A DNA stretch of 32,118 nucleotides, taken from the NCBI RefSeq assembly GCF_002770725.1, contig NZ_NQVN01000036.1, positions 1 through 32,118 of the forward strand, given 5' to 3'. The translations under genes and the position numbers were made by a program. The notes under the pieces are model-generated. The model had not been told where the DNA came from. It searched no databases and saw only the letters and a list, made by a program, of their open reading frames with translations. Numbering within the stretch: the first letter of the stretch is position 1; each line of letters opens with the position of its first letter. The stretch is from Pleomorphomonas carboxyditropha (GTDB lineage: Bacteria > Pseudomonadota > Alphaproteobacteria > Rhizobiales > Pleomorphomonadaceae). Positions 19,607 through 26,728 of this stretch are shown one piece after another.

Positions 19607-20211
19607 CCGAGGACGCGCCTTCCATAGTCCCTGAGTTCACCTTTCGGACCGACATAGCGATAGAGGGTGACGCGTTCGATCCCCAGTTCCTTGCACAGAT
19701 CGGAAACGGAAGTGTCACGCTGGGCCATGGCGGCCTGAGCGAGACGGACCTGTGCTTTGGTCAGGGCGAATTTTCGTCCGCCCTTTCGTCCACGCGCTCT
19801 GGCAGCGGCAAGACCGGCCATGGTCCGTTCGCGGATTAGGTCACGCTCGAACTCGGCCAGGGTGGCGAAGATACCGAACACCATGCGGCCGGATGCGGTG
19901 GTGGTGTCAATCTGAGCGCCCTTTCCGGTCAGCACGCGCAGACCGACCTTGCGGTCTGATAGGTCCTTCACGGTGTTGACCAGGTGAGCAAGCGACCGCC
20001 CCAGGCGGTCGAGCTTCCAGACCACCAGCACATCGCCGTCGCGCAAGGATTTCAGGCAGGTGGCCAGTCCGGGCCGATCGTCGCGGCCGCCGGAAGCGCG
20101 ATCCTCATAAATGTTGTCCTGATCGACGCCGGCGGCGCGCAAGTCGTCGTGCTGCAGGTCGAGGGACTGTGAGCCATCGGCTTTTGAGACTCGGGCGTAT
20201 CCGATCAGCAT
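19597..20211 (-). CDS. tnpR: Serine resolvase/invertase (Tn3-family TnpR)
   Basis: This 204-residue serine recombinase resolves transposon cointegrates at a res site. It starts at ATG 20211 with [15 protein letters not shown], where the Ser in RVS is the catalytic nucleophile. [14 protein letters not shown] and [11 protein letters not shown] follow, then the long helix [10 protein letters not shown] and a C-terminal helix-turn-helix ending [11 protein letters not shown]. Length and all catalytic Arg-containing motifs look complete. It belongs to the youngest of the nested Tn3-type elements, whose transposase is not seen in the window. It could still act on its own res site and so help resolve plasmid multimers. 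Confidence 0.93.
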   Translation of the reverse strand: MLIGYARVSKADGSQSLDLQHDDLRAAGVDQDNIYEDRASGGRDDRPGLATCLKSLRDGDVLVVWKLDRLGRSLAHLVNTVKDLSDRKVGLRVLTGKGAQIDTTTASGRMVFGIFATLAEFERDLIRERTMAGLAAARARGRKGGRKFALTKAQVRLAQAAMAQRDTSVSDLCKELGIERVTLYRYVGPKGELRDYGRRVLGLA

Positions 20212-20340
20212 GTTTCTTAAACGTTGGTTTGAGTTAGCACAGCGGGCGCGATCGTTTTGTTCGCTGGAAATGTATCTCAACCAGCGTCATAAACAAAGCA
20301 TCTTGAATGCCGTGTGAATTTGAAAAAGAAACATGAATGC
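20212..20340. promoter_or_regulatory. Probable res site region upstream of tnpR
   Basis: In Tn3-family elements the resolvase binds three subsites just upstream of its own gene. This AT-richer stretch contains short repeated pieces such as TTAAACGTTGGTTTGAG and CATAAACAAAG. The subsite boundaries cannot be set by eye. Confidence 0.35.
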
Positions 20341-20382
20341 CCGTTGCGCCATACGAACATTTCGACAGGGGGTCGATGGGCC

Positions 20383-20903
20383 TCAACTGCCCACAGTGAG
20401 CCGTTTCAGCGTGTCGACGCTGACCTCCATGACGAGGCATGGCTTTTCGATCTTGTCGAAGATCTCCGTCAGCTCCTCGTCAATCTCGGCGAAGCCATGC
20501 TTTCGATAGAAGGAAATCGCGGCTGGGCTGGAACCGAGAACTCTGATCTCGATTCTTTTCGCCGCTTGGATGCCGAGCGCGCCGGCGAGTAGAAGACGGG
20601 AGCCGGCTCCTCGCCGTTGCCAATCGGGTCGAACGTACATTCCCAGAGATAGGCTGTTTCGCCGCGTTCGGCGATGATGGCGCTGCCGATGATTTCTTTC
20701 CGTAAGGCGATGCAATAGCCGCGATCATCAGCCCCCGGCAGCATCCCCGTCGCTTCATGCTGATCCAGTTCGGCCAGCATATTTGCGAGCGTACCCGCGC
20801 CCAGGACTATGCCATAGGTTGCTATCCAGGTTTCTCGCCACAAGGCCAGTAACCCGTCCACGTCCTTCGGTGCGATCAATCTAGTGTCAAATGTGGCCGT
20901 CAT
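20383..20903 (-). pseudogene. GNAT-family acetyltransferase with one frameshift
   Basis: The minus strand from ATG 20903 reads MTATFDTRLIAPKDVDGLLA and continues through an acetyltransferase N-half to AERGETAYLWE. The frame is then lost near 20641. The second half continues one frame away as MYVRPDWQRRGAGSRLLLAG, containing the acetyl-CoA loop (Q/R-x-x-G-x-G/A), then ISFYRKHGF. Restoring one A in the GAATG at the junction joins the halves into a normal protein of about 173 residues. It is a simple GNAT enzyme of unknown substrate, and resistance or detoxification are possible roles. The frameshift could also be a sequencing error. It lies next to the resolvase as probable transposon cargo. 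Confidence 0.82.
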
Positions 20904-21153
20904 CGTCTTCTGATGGTTCTGCAACTGCTGGGCTATTCCTCCCGTGGTTTGGCTCCGAGCGGGATCGATCTTGTCCGAAACCAGGCGAGGGGTGCCCCCA
21001 TCCTCATACCCTCATCCTGCCCAGCTGTGTGCTTATAAAGGGCGAGAATCTGCGGATTTCCTTCACGAGGTTGGCTGCGAACTGAAGATTTTCACCTCTT
21101 CGATTGCAGTTTTAGGGTTGCAGAATCGCAAGAAAGCGCCGTTACTCGTAACT

Positions 21154-21363
21154 ATGGCAGAGGACGCGGCAGAGATTCGCAGAAAAGTTGCCGCTCATCG
21201 AGAGCGGGTAAAGGCGGCTGGCCGTGTCTTCGTCAACACGTCTCTTCCGGCAGAGCTGGTCATCCGTCTCGACCAGATCAAGGAAGCGAAAGGCGCATCG
21301 TCGCGTGCGCCTCTCATTGAGGAAGCCGTGAGGTTGTTGATCGAGAAAGAGCAAGGGTCATAA
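21154..21363 (+). CDS. Small ribbon-helix-helix (CopG-like) protein
   Basis: This 69-residue protein has a strand FVNTSLP, helix AELVIRLDQIKEAKG and helix SSRAPLIEEAVRLLIEKEQ, the layout of ribbon-helix-helix DNA-binding proteins. Its charged N-terminal helix is unassigned. ATG 21154 was chosen because conserved-looking sequence starts there, although the ribosome site is poor. The frame is open further upstream to 20944. It may regulate plasmid copy number or the downstream winged-helix gene. This is inferred from size and position only. Confidence 0.6.
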   Translation: MAEDAAEIRRKVAAHRERVKAAGRVFVNTSLPAELVIRLDQIKEAKGASSRAPLIEEAVRLLIEKEQGS

Positions 21364-21367
21364 CGGC

Positions 21368-21401
21368 GAAACGCCCAACCGTTGGCGCGGTTGAGCGTTT
21401 C
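21368..21401. terminator. Stem-loop after the ribbon-helix-helix gene
   Basis: Arms 21368-21381 and 21388-21401 pair over 14 bases with one mismatch, around a six-base loop. No T-run follows on either strand. A transcription end or RNA-stabilising hairpin is possible. Confidence 0.45.
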
Positions 21402-21474
21402 AAAAGGCCGTCAGACACACCGTAGAACGGGGCCAACCAAAGCTATCCCTTTTCTACGCTAGAGCCCGAAAACT

Positions 21475-21493
21475 CGCAAGAATGATTCTTGCG
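21475..21493. promoter_or_regulatory. Perfect 19-bp palindrome upstream of the winged-helix gene
   Basis: CGCAAGAAT and ATTCTTGCG pair perfectly around a single G, 62 bases upstream of the ATG at 21556. The position and symmetry fit an operator for the winged-helix protein or the ribbon-helix-helix protein. Confidence 0.5.
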
Positions 21494-21555
21494 GGAAGGA
21501 GGTTTTGTGTCTCTCGTCCACAGCCGTCATGCCCTCCTGATGGAGGACGAAGACG

Positions 21556-22335
21556 ATGTTCATGGAGCAGATCGCTACTGCGATCAGCTGCGCGCGTGCG
21601 CCTGCGCTCGACGCACTGGCGCGAACCGTCGCCGGGGCATGCGCCGAAGGGCACCTGTCCGAAGCAGACCTGGAAATGGCCTTCGCGTTGATCGAGGCGC
21701 GGCGGGATCAATTCCGACGTTCGGCGGCGCAGCTCACGCTTTCGGGTGTGCCGGCGAGCCCTTATGGCGACCGCCCTCCCCTGCCCCGATCGCGGTTCCC
21801 CATGCCGCACTACCAGCCGGCTCGGCGCCATCCGGAGCGGATCGCCCGCCGGCGTCAGCTCGCGGCCTCGGGACCGTTGCCGCCGCAACTTGCGGCCGAG
21901 TTCACCACGAGTCAGCTTTCGGTCTTGGCGATCGTCGCCGACGCGGCCGGCGCCGAGGGGCAATGCGCCCTCTATCTTGACGAGATAGCCGCCAGGGCCG
22001 GCGTCTGCCGGACGACGGCGCGGACGGCGCTACGGCTTGCCGAGAAGGCTGGTCTTCTCATCCGCACGGAGCGCCGCCAACCAGGTCGGGTTAGCCTGAC
22101 GACGGTTCTGCGGATCGTCTCCCGAGAGTGGCGAGTGTGGATCAAGCATGGTGGGCGGCGAGCGTCGAAAACCCGCCGTGATCTCTTCGAAGCAATAGGG
22201 GTCAAAAAATCGTCGCGCACGGACAGACTTCGTCTTTATCCAAGCGGACAGCCGCTTTCAGCAGCGCCAAAAGGCCCTCCGGGCGGCCATAGGCCGCCGG
22301 CTAAAGCCGGCCTTGGCGCTGCGCGGCTGACTTAG
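21556..22335 (+). CDS. Winged-helix protein, candidate replication initiator or regulator
   Basis: This 259-residue protein starts at ATG 21556, eight bases after GGAGGA (21542-21547). The N-terminal 60 residues are helical (LARTVAGACAEGHLSEADLEMAFALIEARRDQF). A basic Pro/Arg-rich linker follows, then a winged helix-turn-helix at about 115-195 (QLSVLAIVADAA, LDEIAARAGVCRTTARTAL, EKAGLLIRTERRQPGR). The last 30 residues are encoded by GC-rich hairpins and look like read-through into a structured region. On an otherwise complete plasmid with no RepABC or other known initiator, this is the best candidate for Rep, but I do not recognise it as a known Rep family. It could equally be a transcriptional regulator. 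Confidence 0.6.
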   Translation: MFMEQIATAISCARAPALDALARTVAGACAEGHLSEADLEMAFALIEARRDQFRRSAAQLTLSGVPASPYGDRPPLPRSRFPMPHYQPARRHPERIARRRQLAASGPLPPQLAAEFTTSQLSVLAIVADAAGAEGQCALYLDEIAARAGVCRTTARTALRLAEKAGLLIRTERRQPGRVSLTTVLRIVSREWRVWIKHGGRRASKTRRDLFEAIGVKKSSRTDRLRLYPSGQPLSAAPKGPPGGHRPPAKAGLGAARLT

Positions 22336-22407
22336 ATAAGTGGACGCCGCTGTTCGGGCCGCTTACGCGGCCCTGCGGCGGTTCCGGCCCGCGTAAAGGC
22401 GGGCCGG
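22263..22407. repeat. Nested GC-rich hairpin array
   Basis: Perfect hairpins stand in series: 22282-22288/22292-22298 (7 bp), 22296-22301/22306-22311 (6 bp), 22354-22360/22365-22371 (7 bp) and 22384-22392/22399-22407 (9 bp). An outer pair, AGCGCCAA 22263-22270 and TTGGCGCT 22313-22320, encloses the first two. The array spans the 3' end of the winged-helix gene. It could be a transcription-termination or mRNA structure, or part of a replication origin. Confidence 0.65.
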
Positions 22408-22504
22408 CAAGCTGCACCCTCACCACCTAATCCACAACGTTTGCGCCTGCGGCTACCGTCCTATGGGCTTTCGAGAAGGAGCGAGAGGCGAAATCGGCGC
22501 TTAG

Positions 22505-22550
22505 AATGCAATCATGTAGACATGATTTCATGTCATCATGAAATGCACGA
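22505..22550. promoter_or_regulatory. Candidate partition site, distal repeat cluster
   Basis: Contains CATGTAGAC (22513-22521), the perfect inverted repeat ATTTCATG/CATGAAAT (22525-22532, 22537-22544) and CATGAAATGCA (22537-22547). The same CATGTAGAC and CATGAAATGCA words recur directly upstream of parA. Confidence 0.5.
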
Positions 22551-22601
22551 TTATCGTTTCGTACGACACAAAATAGGTCGCCATATTCCCCGTCAAGCTA
22601 A

Positions 22602-22847
22602 CCGCAAAACTTATGCCGCGCTGAATCGGGCGTTCGACTTTTCGGAGGCGAGCTGGCGGCACAACGCGACTTTTCCACCCTCTATGTCGAGCTTTGGGAC
22701 GATACCGACGCTCGGAAGAAGCGCAAGATGAAGTCGGCCAGCAAAACCCGCTACACCTGCCTGTCATGCGACATGAACGCTTGGGCCAAACCGGGTGTGC
22801 GCTTGCTGTGCGGCGAGCCGACAACGGCAGAGGAATCGGAGGGCTAG
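22602..22847 (+). pseudogene. SprT-like protein, C-terminal fragment
   Basis: An open stretch with no good start ends with KTRYTCLSCDMNAWAKPG, then VRLLCGEP and a short acidic tail. This matches the zinc-ribbon C-terminus of plasmid SprT-like proteins (YTCPxCGxNAWAKPGxxLxCGxC). The last Cys is replaced by Pro, and the metalloprotease part with its HExxH motif is missing. It is most likely a remnant, and it separates the two candidate partition repeat clusters. Confidence 0.6.
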
Positions 22848-22855
22848 TTAACAAC

Positions 22856-22923
22856 CATGAAATGCAAACATGCTTTCATACTGGAAGGAAAGCATGTAGA
22901 CTTCCTTGCATGAAAGGATGCAA
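22856..22923. promoter_or_regulatory. Candidate parA operator/centromere, proximal repeat cluster
   Basis: Immediately upstream of parA are CATGAAATGCA (22856-22866), AAGGAA/TTCCTT flanking a core with CATGTAGAC (22893-22901), and GCATGAAAGGATGCA. Two of the words are identical to those at 22505-22550. Related CATGAAAGG and TTTCATGCAAGC words occur at 23566-23574 and near 23935. ParA-linked ribbon-helix-helix partners often bind such short repeats. Confidence 0.55.
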
Positions 22924-22925
22924 CC

Positions 22926-23585
22926 ATGATTACAGTAGCGTTCTGTACGCAAAAGGGTGGGACAGGCAAGACGACGATCGCGACGGCGCTTGCGGTCGCG
23001 GCTCATCGGGCTGGGAAGAAATCGGCCTTGCTCGACCTCGATCCACAGACGAACGCCGTCAACTGGTTTGACCGGCGCGAGGGCGACGGCCCGGACGTAG
23101 CCTCGATCCAGCCCGGCGCTATCCGGCGCTCACTGGACGCCTATCGCGGCCTTGGCATGGATTGGGTGTTCATCGACACTCCCGGCAAGATGGACAGCGC
23201 GTCGACCGAAGCAGCCAAACACGCCGATATGGTCGTGATCCCGACGCAGGCGCAGATTTTTGCAATCGACACCTTGGATCCGCTAAAGCGGCTGCTGGAC
23301 ATGGCCGGCAATCCACCAGCGTTCGTGGTGCTGAATCTGGTGCATCCGAACGCAGGGGGTAGGGCGGCTGACGACGCAGCCGCGATAGCCGAGCGGTTCA
23401 ACGTGTCGGTTGCGCCTGTCCATATGTCCCGCTTGAAAGCGCATGAGGACGCGCCGGCCTTGGGCCAAACGGCGCAGGAATTGGAGCCGGAAGGGCGCGC
23501 AGCGCAGGAAATAGCCAGCTTGTTCGCTTTTCTTTCGGAACAGGCAAGCATGATTGCAGGAAATCATGAAAGGGAGAAAGCATGA
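22926..23585 (+). CDS. parA: ParA-family partition ATPase
   Basis: This 219-residue small ParA/ParF-type ATPase segregates plasmid copies by moving on nucleoid DNA. The deviant Walker A motif KGGTGKTT is at residues 10-17, followed by LLDLDPQTNAVNWFDRR (Walker A' region) and WVFIDTPGK (Walker B). It lacks an N-terminal helix-turn-helix, as in type Ib systems, so its partner probably binds the operator. The gene overlaps the next by ATGA (23582-23585), indicating translational coupling. Repeats upstream (22856-22923) are a likely operator or centromere. Confidence 0.93.
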   Translation: MITVAFCTQKGGTGKTTIATALAVAAHRAGKKSALLDLDPQTNAVNWFDRREGDGPDVASIQPGAIRRSLDAYRGLGMDWVFIDTPGKMDSASTEAAKHADMVVIPTQAQIFAIDTLDPLKRLLDMAGNPPAFVVLNLVHPNAGGRAADDAAAIAERFNVSVAPVHMSRLKAHEDAPALGQTAQELEPEGRAAQEIASLFAFLSEQASMIAGNHEREKA

Positions 23586-23920
23586 GCCGCAAGCCTTCCC
23601 TCTTGGCGAGCGCCATCAAGACCGCAGAGCCGCCGGCCACAGTGCCGACCATCACGGAGGTTTTCGATACGCCGGCCGAACCCAAACACCGTGCTCGCAG
23701 CGTGCAATCAACTGGGAGCTATGTTGCACCGTCGCGGGCCAACAAGACGGCCAAAACGCACTACCTGCCGCCTGCCTATTGGGAAACGCTGGAAGAGCTC
23801 AGCTTCCGGACGCGCGATACGCAGGGCAAGCGGATTCCGCAAGAGCGGCTTGTTGCCGAGGCGCTGAACCTGCTTTTCGCCAAATACAATTTTCCGGTTG
23901 TTCGAGAGGGCGGGGAATAG
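23582..23920 (+). CDS. ParB/ParG-like centromere-binding partner of ParA
   Basis: This 112-residue protein is coupled to parA. Its N-terminal 60 residues are basic and probably disordered. The C-terminal part (about 60-105), HYLPPAYWETLEELSFRTRD, then RIPQERLVAEALNLLFAKY, has the strand-helix-helix layout of ribbon-helix-helix proteins, as in ParG/Omega-type partners. It is not a classical large ParB. The flexible tail would stimulate ParA ATPase in that model. The assignment rests on position and predicted fold. Confidence 0.78.
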   Translation: MSRKPSLLASAIKTAEPPATVPTITEVFDTPAEPKHRARSVQSTGSYVAPSRANKTAKTHYLPPAYWETLEELSFRTRDTQGKRIPQERLVAEALNLLFAKYNFPVVREGGE

Positions 23921-23998
23921 GATGAAAACATATTTTCATGCAAGCATACTTGCACAGCGTAAGAAACAGGTTGCGCATTATTCCCTTTCAGGTATAAA

Positions 23999-24382
23999 AT
24001 GACCATGAGCCAGAACCAACGCCCACTCGAATGGATAGCGAGCAGCTACAAGGATTTGATGGCGTTGCCGCCCGCCGTGCGTAATTATTTCGGTTTTGCG
24101 CTGTGGTTGGCTCAAGCGGGCGACCAAGCCGATACGGCTAAGGTTCTCAAGGGCTTCGGCGGTGCCGGCGTGCTGGAGGTTGTCGAGAACGATGTCGGCG
24201 GCACGTATAGGGCCGTCTACACGGTGAGATTCGCGGAGGCGGTCTTTGTTCTGCATTGCTTCCAGAAGAAAAGCAAAAGCGGGATCGCCACGCCCAAGGC
24301 AGATGTGGACATCATTCGGACTCGTCTGAAGGTAGCCGAAGCGATGGCGCAGGAGATGCGAGATGGAAAAAAAGATCGTTGA
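23999..24382 (+). CDS. higB: RelE/HigB-type toxin (Gp49-like)
   Basis: This 127-residue protein matches the phage-derived Gp49/HigB group of mRNA-cleaving toxins: PLEWIASSYKDLMALPPAVR, LEVVENDVGGTYRAVYTVRF, AVFVLHCFQKKSKSG and a helical C-terminus. The ATG at 23999 or the one at 24005 could be the start. It overlaps the next gene by 20 bases in the toxin-first order usual for HigBA. The pair would kill plasmid-free cells. Repeats at about 23920-23960 just upstream may be shared with the par locus. Confidence 0.88.
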   Translation: MTMSQNQRPLEWIASSYKDLMALPPAVRNYFGFALWLAQAGDQADTAKVLKGFGGAGVLEVVENDVGGTYRAVYTVRFAEAVFVLHCFQKKSKSGIATPKADVDIIRTRLKVAEAMAQEMRDGKKDR

Positions 24383-24698
24383 AGGTGTCGAAGTTTATCG
24401 CAGCTCTGGCAATGTTTTTGCTGATCTCGGGTTGCCTGATGCCGAAAAGCTCAAGATCAAGGCCGGTCTGGTGGTTGAGATCAGGAAGGCAATGCGTGCT
24501 CTTGGGTTGAATCAGCAGGAGGCCGCGAAACGTATGGGCATCCCACAGCCGAAGGTGTCGGGGATGATGCGTGGCGACTTCACCAACCTGTCTGAGCGCA
24601 AGCTTATGGACTGCCTGAATCGCCTTGGCTACGATATCGAAATCAAAGTGAAGCCGGCCGCCGATCCAGTCGGACATTTGACGCTTGCCGTCGCGTGA
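24363..24698 (+). CDS. higA: XRE-family antitoxin (HigA-like)
   Basis: This 111-residue partner of the upstream toxin has an N-terminal strand/helix (VEVYRSSGNVFADLGLPDAE) and a Cro/C1-type helix-turn-helix at about 45-85 (LNQQEAAKRMGIPQPKVSGMMRG). It should neutralise the toxin and repress the operon. The pair looks intact. Confidence 0.88.
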   Translation: MEKKIVEGVEVYRSSGNVFADLGLPDAEKLKIKAGLVVEIRKAMRALGLNQQEAAKRMGIPQPKVSGMMRGDFTNLSERKLMDCLNRLGYDIEIKVKPAADPVGHLTLAVA

Positions 24699-24745
24699 GG
24701 GCGAAATTCGTTCCAACTCGCGCCAAATGTTAGCGGTGAATTGCG

Positions 24746-24916
24746 GTGGCTAAGGCATACAAGAGCGAAGCAATGGCGGCGATCCATGAAACTATGGAGA
24801 GCCTGTTTGAAGTCGGCGCGATCGACAAACAGACCATGCGTGAGTTTGATGACGCCTGTCTGACGGCGATTGAGCCGCTAACTCCCGAGGAAATCCTTTC
24901 CATTCGAGAAGCGTGA
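24746..24916 (+). pseudogene. XRE antitoxin, N-terminal fragment
   Basis: From GTG 24746 the frame encodes MAKAYKSEAMAAIHETMESL, then DKQTMREFDDACL and PEEILSIREA before TGA at 24914. This is the stretch that normally precedes the helix-turn-helix in a common HigA/XRE antitoxin. The DNA-binding domain is gone. The sequence joins directly to a toxin fragment at about 24903. Confidence 0.7.
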
Positions 24917-25070
24917 AATCCGCATCCGCGACGAGGCCGGAGCGTTTCGGGTGCTCTACATCGCTAATATAGAGGATGCCGTTTATGTGCTGCACGTTTT
25001 CCAGAAGAAGACGCAGCAAACAGCGAAACGGGACTTGGATCTAGCCGCGACCCGTTTGCGGCAAATCTAG
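24903..25070 (+). pseudogene. RelE/HigB-type toxin, C-terminal fragment
   Basis: The frame FEKREIRIRDEAGAFRVLY, then VYVLHVFQKKTQQTAKRDLD ending TRLRQI at TAG 25068-25070 is the second half of a Gp49-like toxin. Its 5' half has been replaced by the antitoxin fragment. The toxin cannot be complete, leaving the next antitoxin without its partner. Confidence 0.8.
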
Positions 25071-25083
25071 TGGGGGCGTAACG

Positions 25084-25365
25084 ATGGAGCGTCAGAGCTT
25101 TGCGAATGTATGGGATGCATTGGAAGACACGCCGGCCGAGGCCGCGAGTATGACCATGCGTTCCAATTTGTTGATCGCTGTTGAGCAGCGGGTTCGGAGT
25201 TGGGGCGTGACTCAGGCCGAGGCGGCGAAGCGTCTCGGGATCACACAGCCCCGGCTTAACGACCTATTGCGCGGCCGGATCACGAATTTCAGCCTCGACA
25301 TGCTGATTAATCTCGCCACCCAGGCTGGGCTTACGGTGCGGCTCGATATTGCCGACGCCGCATAG
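25084..25365 (+). CDS. Orphan XRE-family antitoxin
   Basis: This intact 93-residue protein has a helix-turn-helix at about 40-75 (VTQAEAAKRLGITQPRLNDLLRG). It follows the toxin remnant by 13 bases with a G-rich ribosome site. It was probably the cognate antitoxin of that broken toxin. It may persist as a repressor or as an antidote against a related toxin, including the one at 23999. Confidence 0.85.
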   Translation: MERQSFANVWDALEDTPAEAASMTMRSNLLIAVEQRVRSWGVTQAEAAKRLGITQPRLNDLLRGRITNFSLDMLINLATQAGLTVRLDIADAA

Positions 25366-25440
25366 TAACAGGACGCGACGCAGCGCAAGCGTATGGATGC
25401 GCAGACTAGAAATTCGCTAGTCGAGAGGTGAATTATTTTG

Positions 25441-25463
25441 GTGCACACATGCACAGGTGCACG
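25441..25463. promoter_or_regulatory. Clustered GTGCAC/TGCAC repeats
   Basis: Three GTGCAC or TGCAC words lie in 23 bases, the outer two as GTGCAC at 25441-25446 and 25457-25462. Just upstream (25408-25422) is CTAG...CTAG. The layout could be an operator. No binder is known. Confidence 0.3.
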
Positions 25464-25517
25464 GTTGCAATCCTCCCTTGTCCGGACGGATCGCAGAAAT
25501 GGCCTTAGCCGCTTATT

Positions 25518-25789
25518 CTACGACAGCTTGACCCATTCCATCTCGCGGCGCTTACGTGGGAGCAGATGGTCGAGGGCGCTATCGGTCAAGATTTCGGCTT
25601 GGGTCGGAGCGAGAGCGTTGCCCGCCGGCGATCGGGGGGTGCCTTCGCAGCGGGGCCGGGGGCCTGGTCGTCGGCGTCGTTGAGGACCGCGCCGAGATCA
25701 AGGTTGCCCCAGATCGAGGCTGAGGCGCTGTCCGGCGTGGTGCGGCGTCGGGTTTTGCGCTCGACAATGTAGGGCTTGGGGCTTCGCAT
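25518..25789 (-). pseudogene. Small hypothetical gene with a homopolymer frameshift
   Basis: From ATG 25789 the minus strand reads MRSPKPYIVERKTRRR, then ASIWGNLDLGAVLNDADDQA. At the run of six C (G on the plus strand, 25634-25639) the frame fails. Adding one C restores a frame ending LAPTQAEILTDSALDHLLPR, then REMEWVKLS and TAG at 25518-25520, giving about 90 residues. Both halves have coding character. I do not recognise the family. It lies downstream of a traG 3' remnant in the same direction and probably once belonged to that transfer operon. Confidence 0.55.
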
Positions 25790-25912
25790 GTGGCGGGGTT
25801 CCTTTCGAGGGCGGCAGTCGTCCATCCGCATGTGACGCGGACGGGGTTCGGGTGATCAGCGGCGGCGGCGTTATCAAACAGCGTGTTGCTAGGGCAGGGC
25901 AAGGGAAGTCGG

Positions 25913-25991
25913 GCAACTCGAGATCTGCAAAGTAGCGGAGTTTTTGACGAAGACGGGTCACTGTCCCTGCTTGAGCAAGATCATCTTCGTT
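25913..25991 (-). pseudogene. traG 3'-end remnant
   Basis: This stretch aligns with the end of the intact traG (27354-27430) at most positions. It encodes KMILLKQGQ and QKLRYFADLE, against MILLQQGQ and EKLRYFADPE in TraG, with a one-base deletion between them. The rest of the 25790-26159 gap holds no gene that I can see. Confidence 0.75.
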
Positions 25992-26159
25992 GTTTTGTTA
26001 CGTCAAAAATGGTTCGAATGCGCTGACCGCTATGAATAGATTCTCAACCAAGATCGCATTTTTTTGTTGCGTTCGCGTGTGCGTGGACAGGGTGTAACGG
26101 CAATTTAGATACAACTTGGATAAGAATAGTTACAGTTTCTCGGAAGAGGACCTGTCCAA

Positions 26160-26702
26160 ATGAATTTTCTGTGGCTTCTTTTCAATTTCGATGGCCGGAT
26201 TGGCCGCTTGTCCTACTGGTTGGGATGCCTGCTCTCGACCGTCATAGGTCTTGCCCCCATTGCCTTCGTAGCGACACTTGGTCGCTCTGCTGGTATGAGC
26301 GGCGTTTCTCTGGCAACGCTGCTATTTCTATTTCTGCTGTTTCTGATCCTGCTCACAGTCATGAATCTCGCCATCGTTGCCAAGCGTCTACACGACCGCG
26401 ACAAGTCTCTGCTCTGGTACTTGGTCATCTTCATTCCGATCATTGGACCACTATGGATGTTTATCGAGCTTGGCTTTCTCGCCGGATCGCAGGGGATCAA
26501 CCGCTTTGGAAGCCCTCCGGGCTCGATGGCTTACACCGACGATTCCGACTTCGACGCCGGTGCCGTTGTCAGGCGCTGGCAGGAGAAGCAGGCGCGCGAA
26601 ACTGCCTATTCGCAGGCACCAGCGGTGGTTGAGCGCGTCTCCGGTCCGCAGCGATCGCTGCCAAATAGCCGCCCGACGTTCGGCCGCCGGGGCCTGACCT
26701 GA
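26160..26702 (+). CDS. DUF805 membrane protein (first of a tandem pair)
   Basis: This 180-residue inner-membrane protein opens with the DUF805 hallmark FDGRIGRLSYW (about 9-19). It has three or four hydrophobic segments (about 20-40, 48-75, 85-108) and the family motif AKRLHDRDKS before the last of them. It then has GINRFG and a soluble tail of about 60 residues ending SRPTFGRRGL. No enzymatic function is known for the family. It lies 26 bases from its paralogue and is probably cotranscribed with it. Confidence 0.88.
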   Translation: MNFLWLLFNFDGRIGRLSYWLGCLLSTVIGLAPIAFVATLGRSAGMSGVSLATLLFLFLLFLILLTVMNLAIVAKRLHDRDKSLLWYLVIFIPIIGPLWMFIELGFLAGSQGINRFGSPPGSMAYTDDSDFDAGAVVRRWQEKQARETAYSQAPAVVERVSGPQRSLPNSRPTFGRRGLT

Positions 26703-26728
26703 CCCGCTGAACGTGGGGAAGTATCATT

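Noticed and set aside
21429..21462. Possible further Tn3-type end (GGGG ... TACGCTAG)
   Set aside because: Only 34 bases, with an altered inner end and no adjacent transposon gene. Most likely chance.
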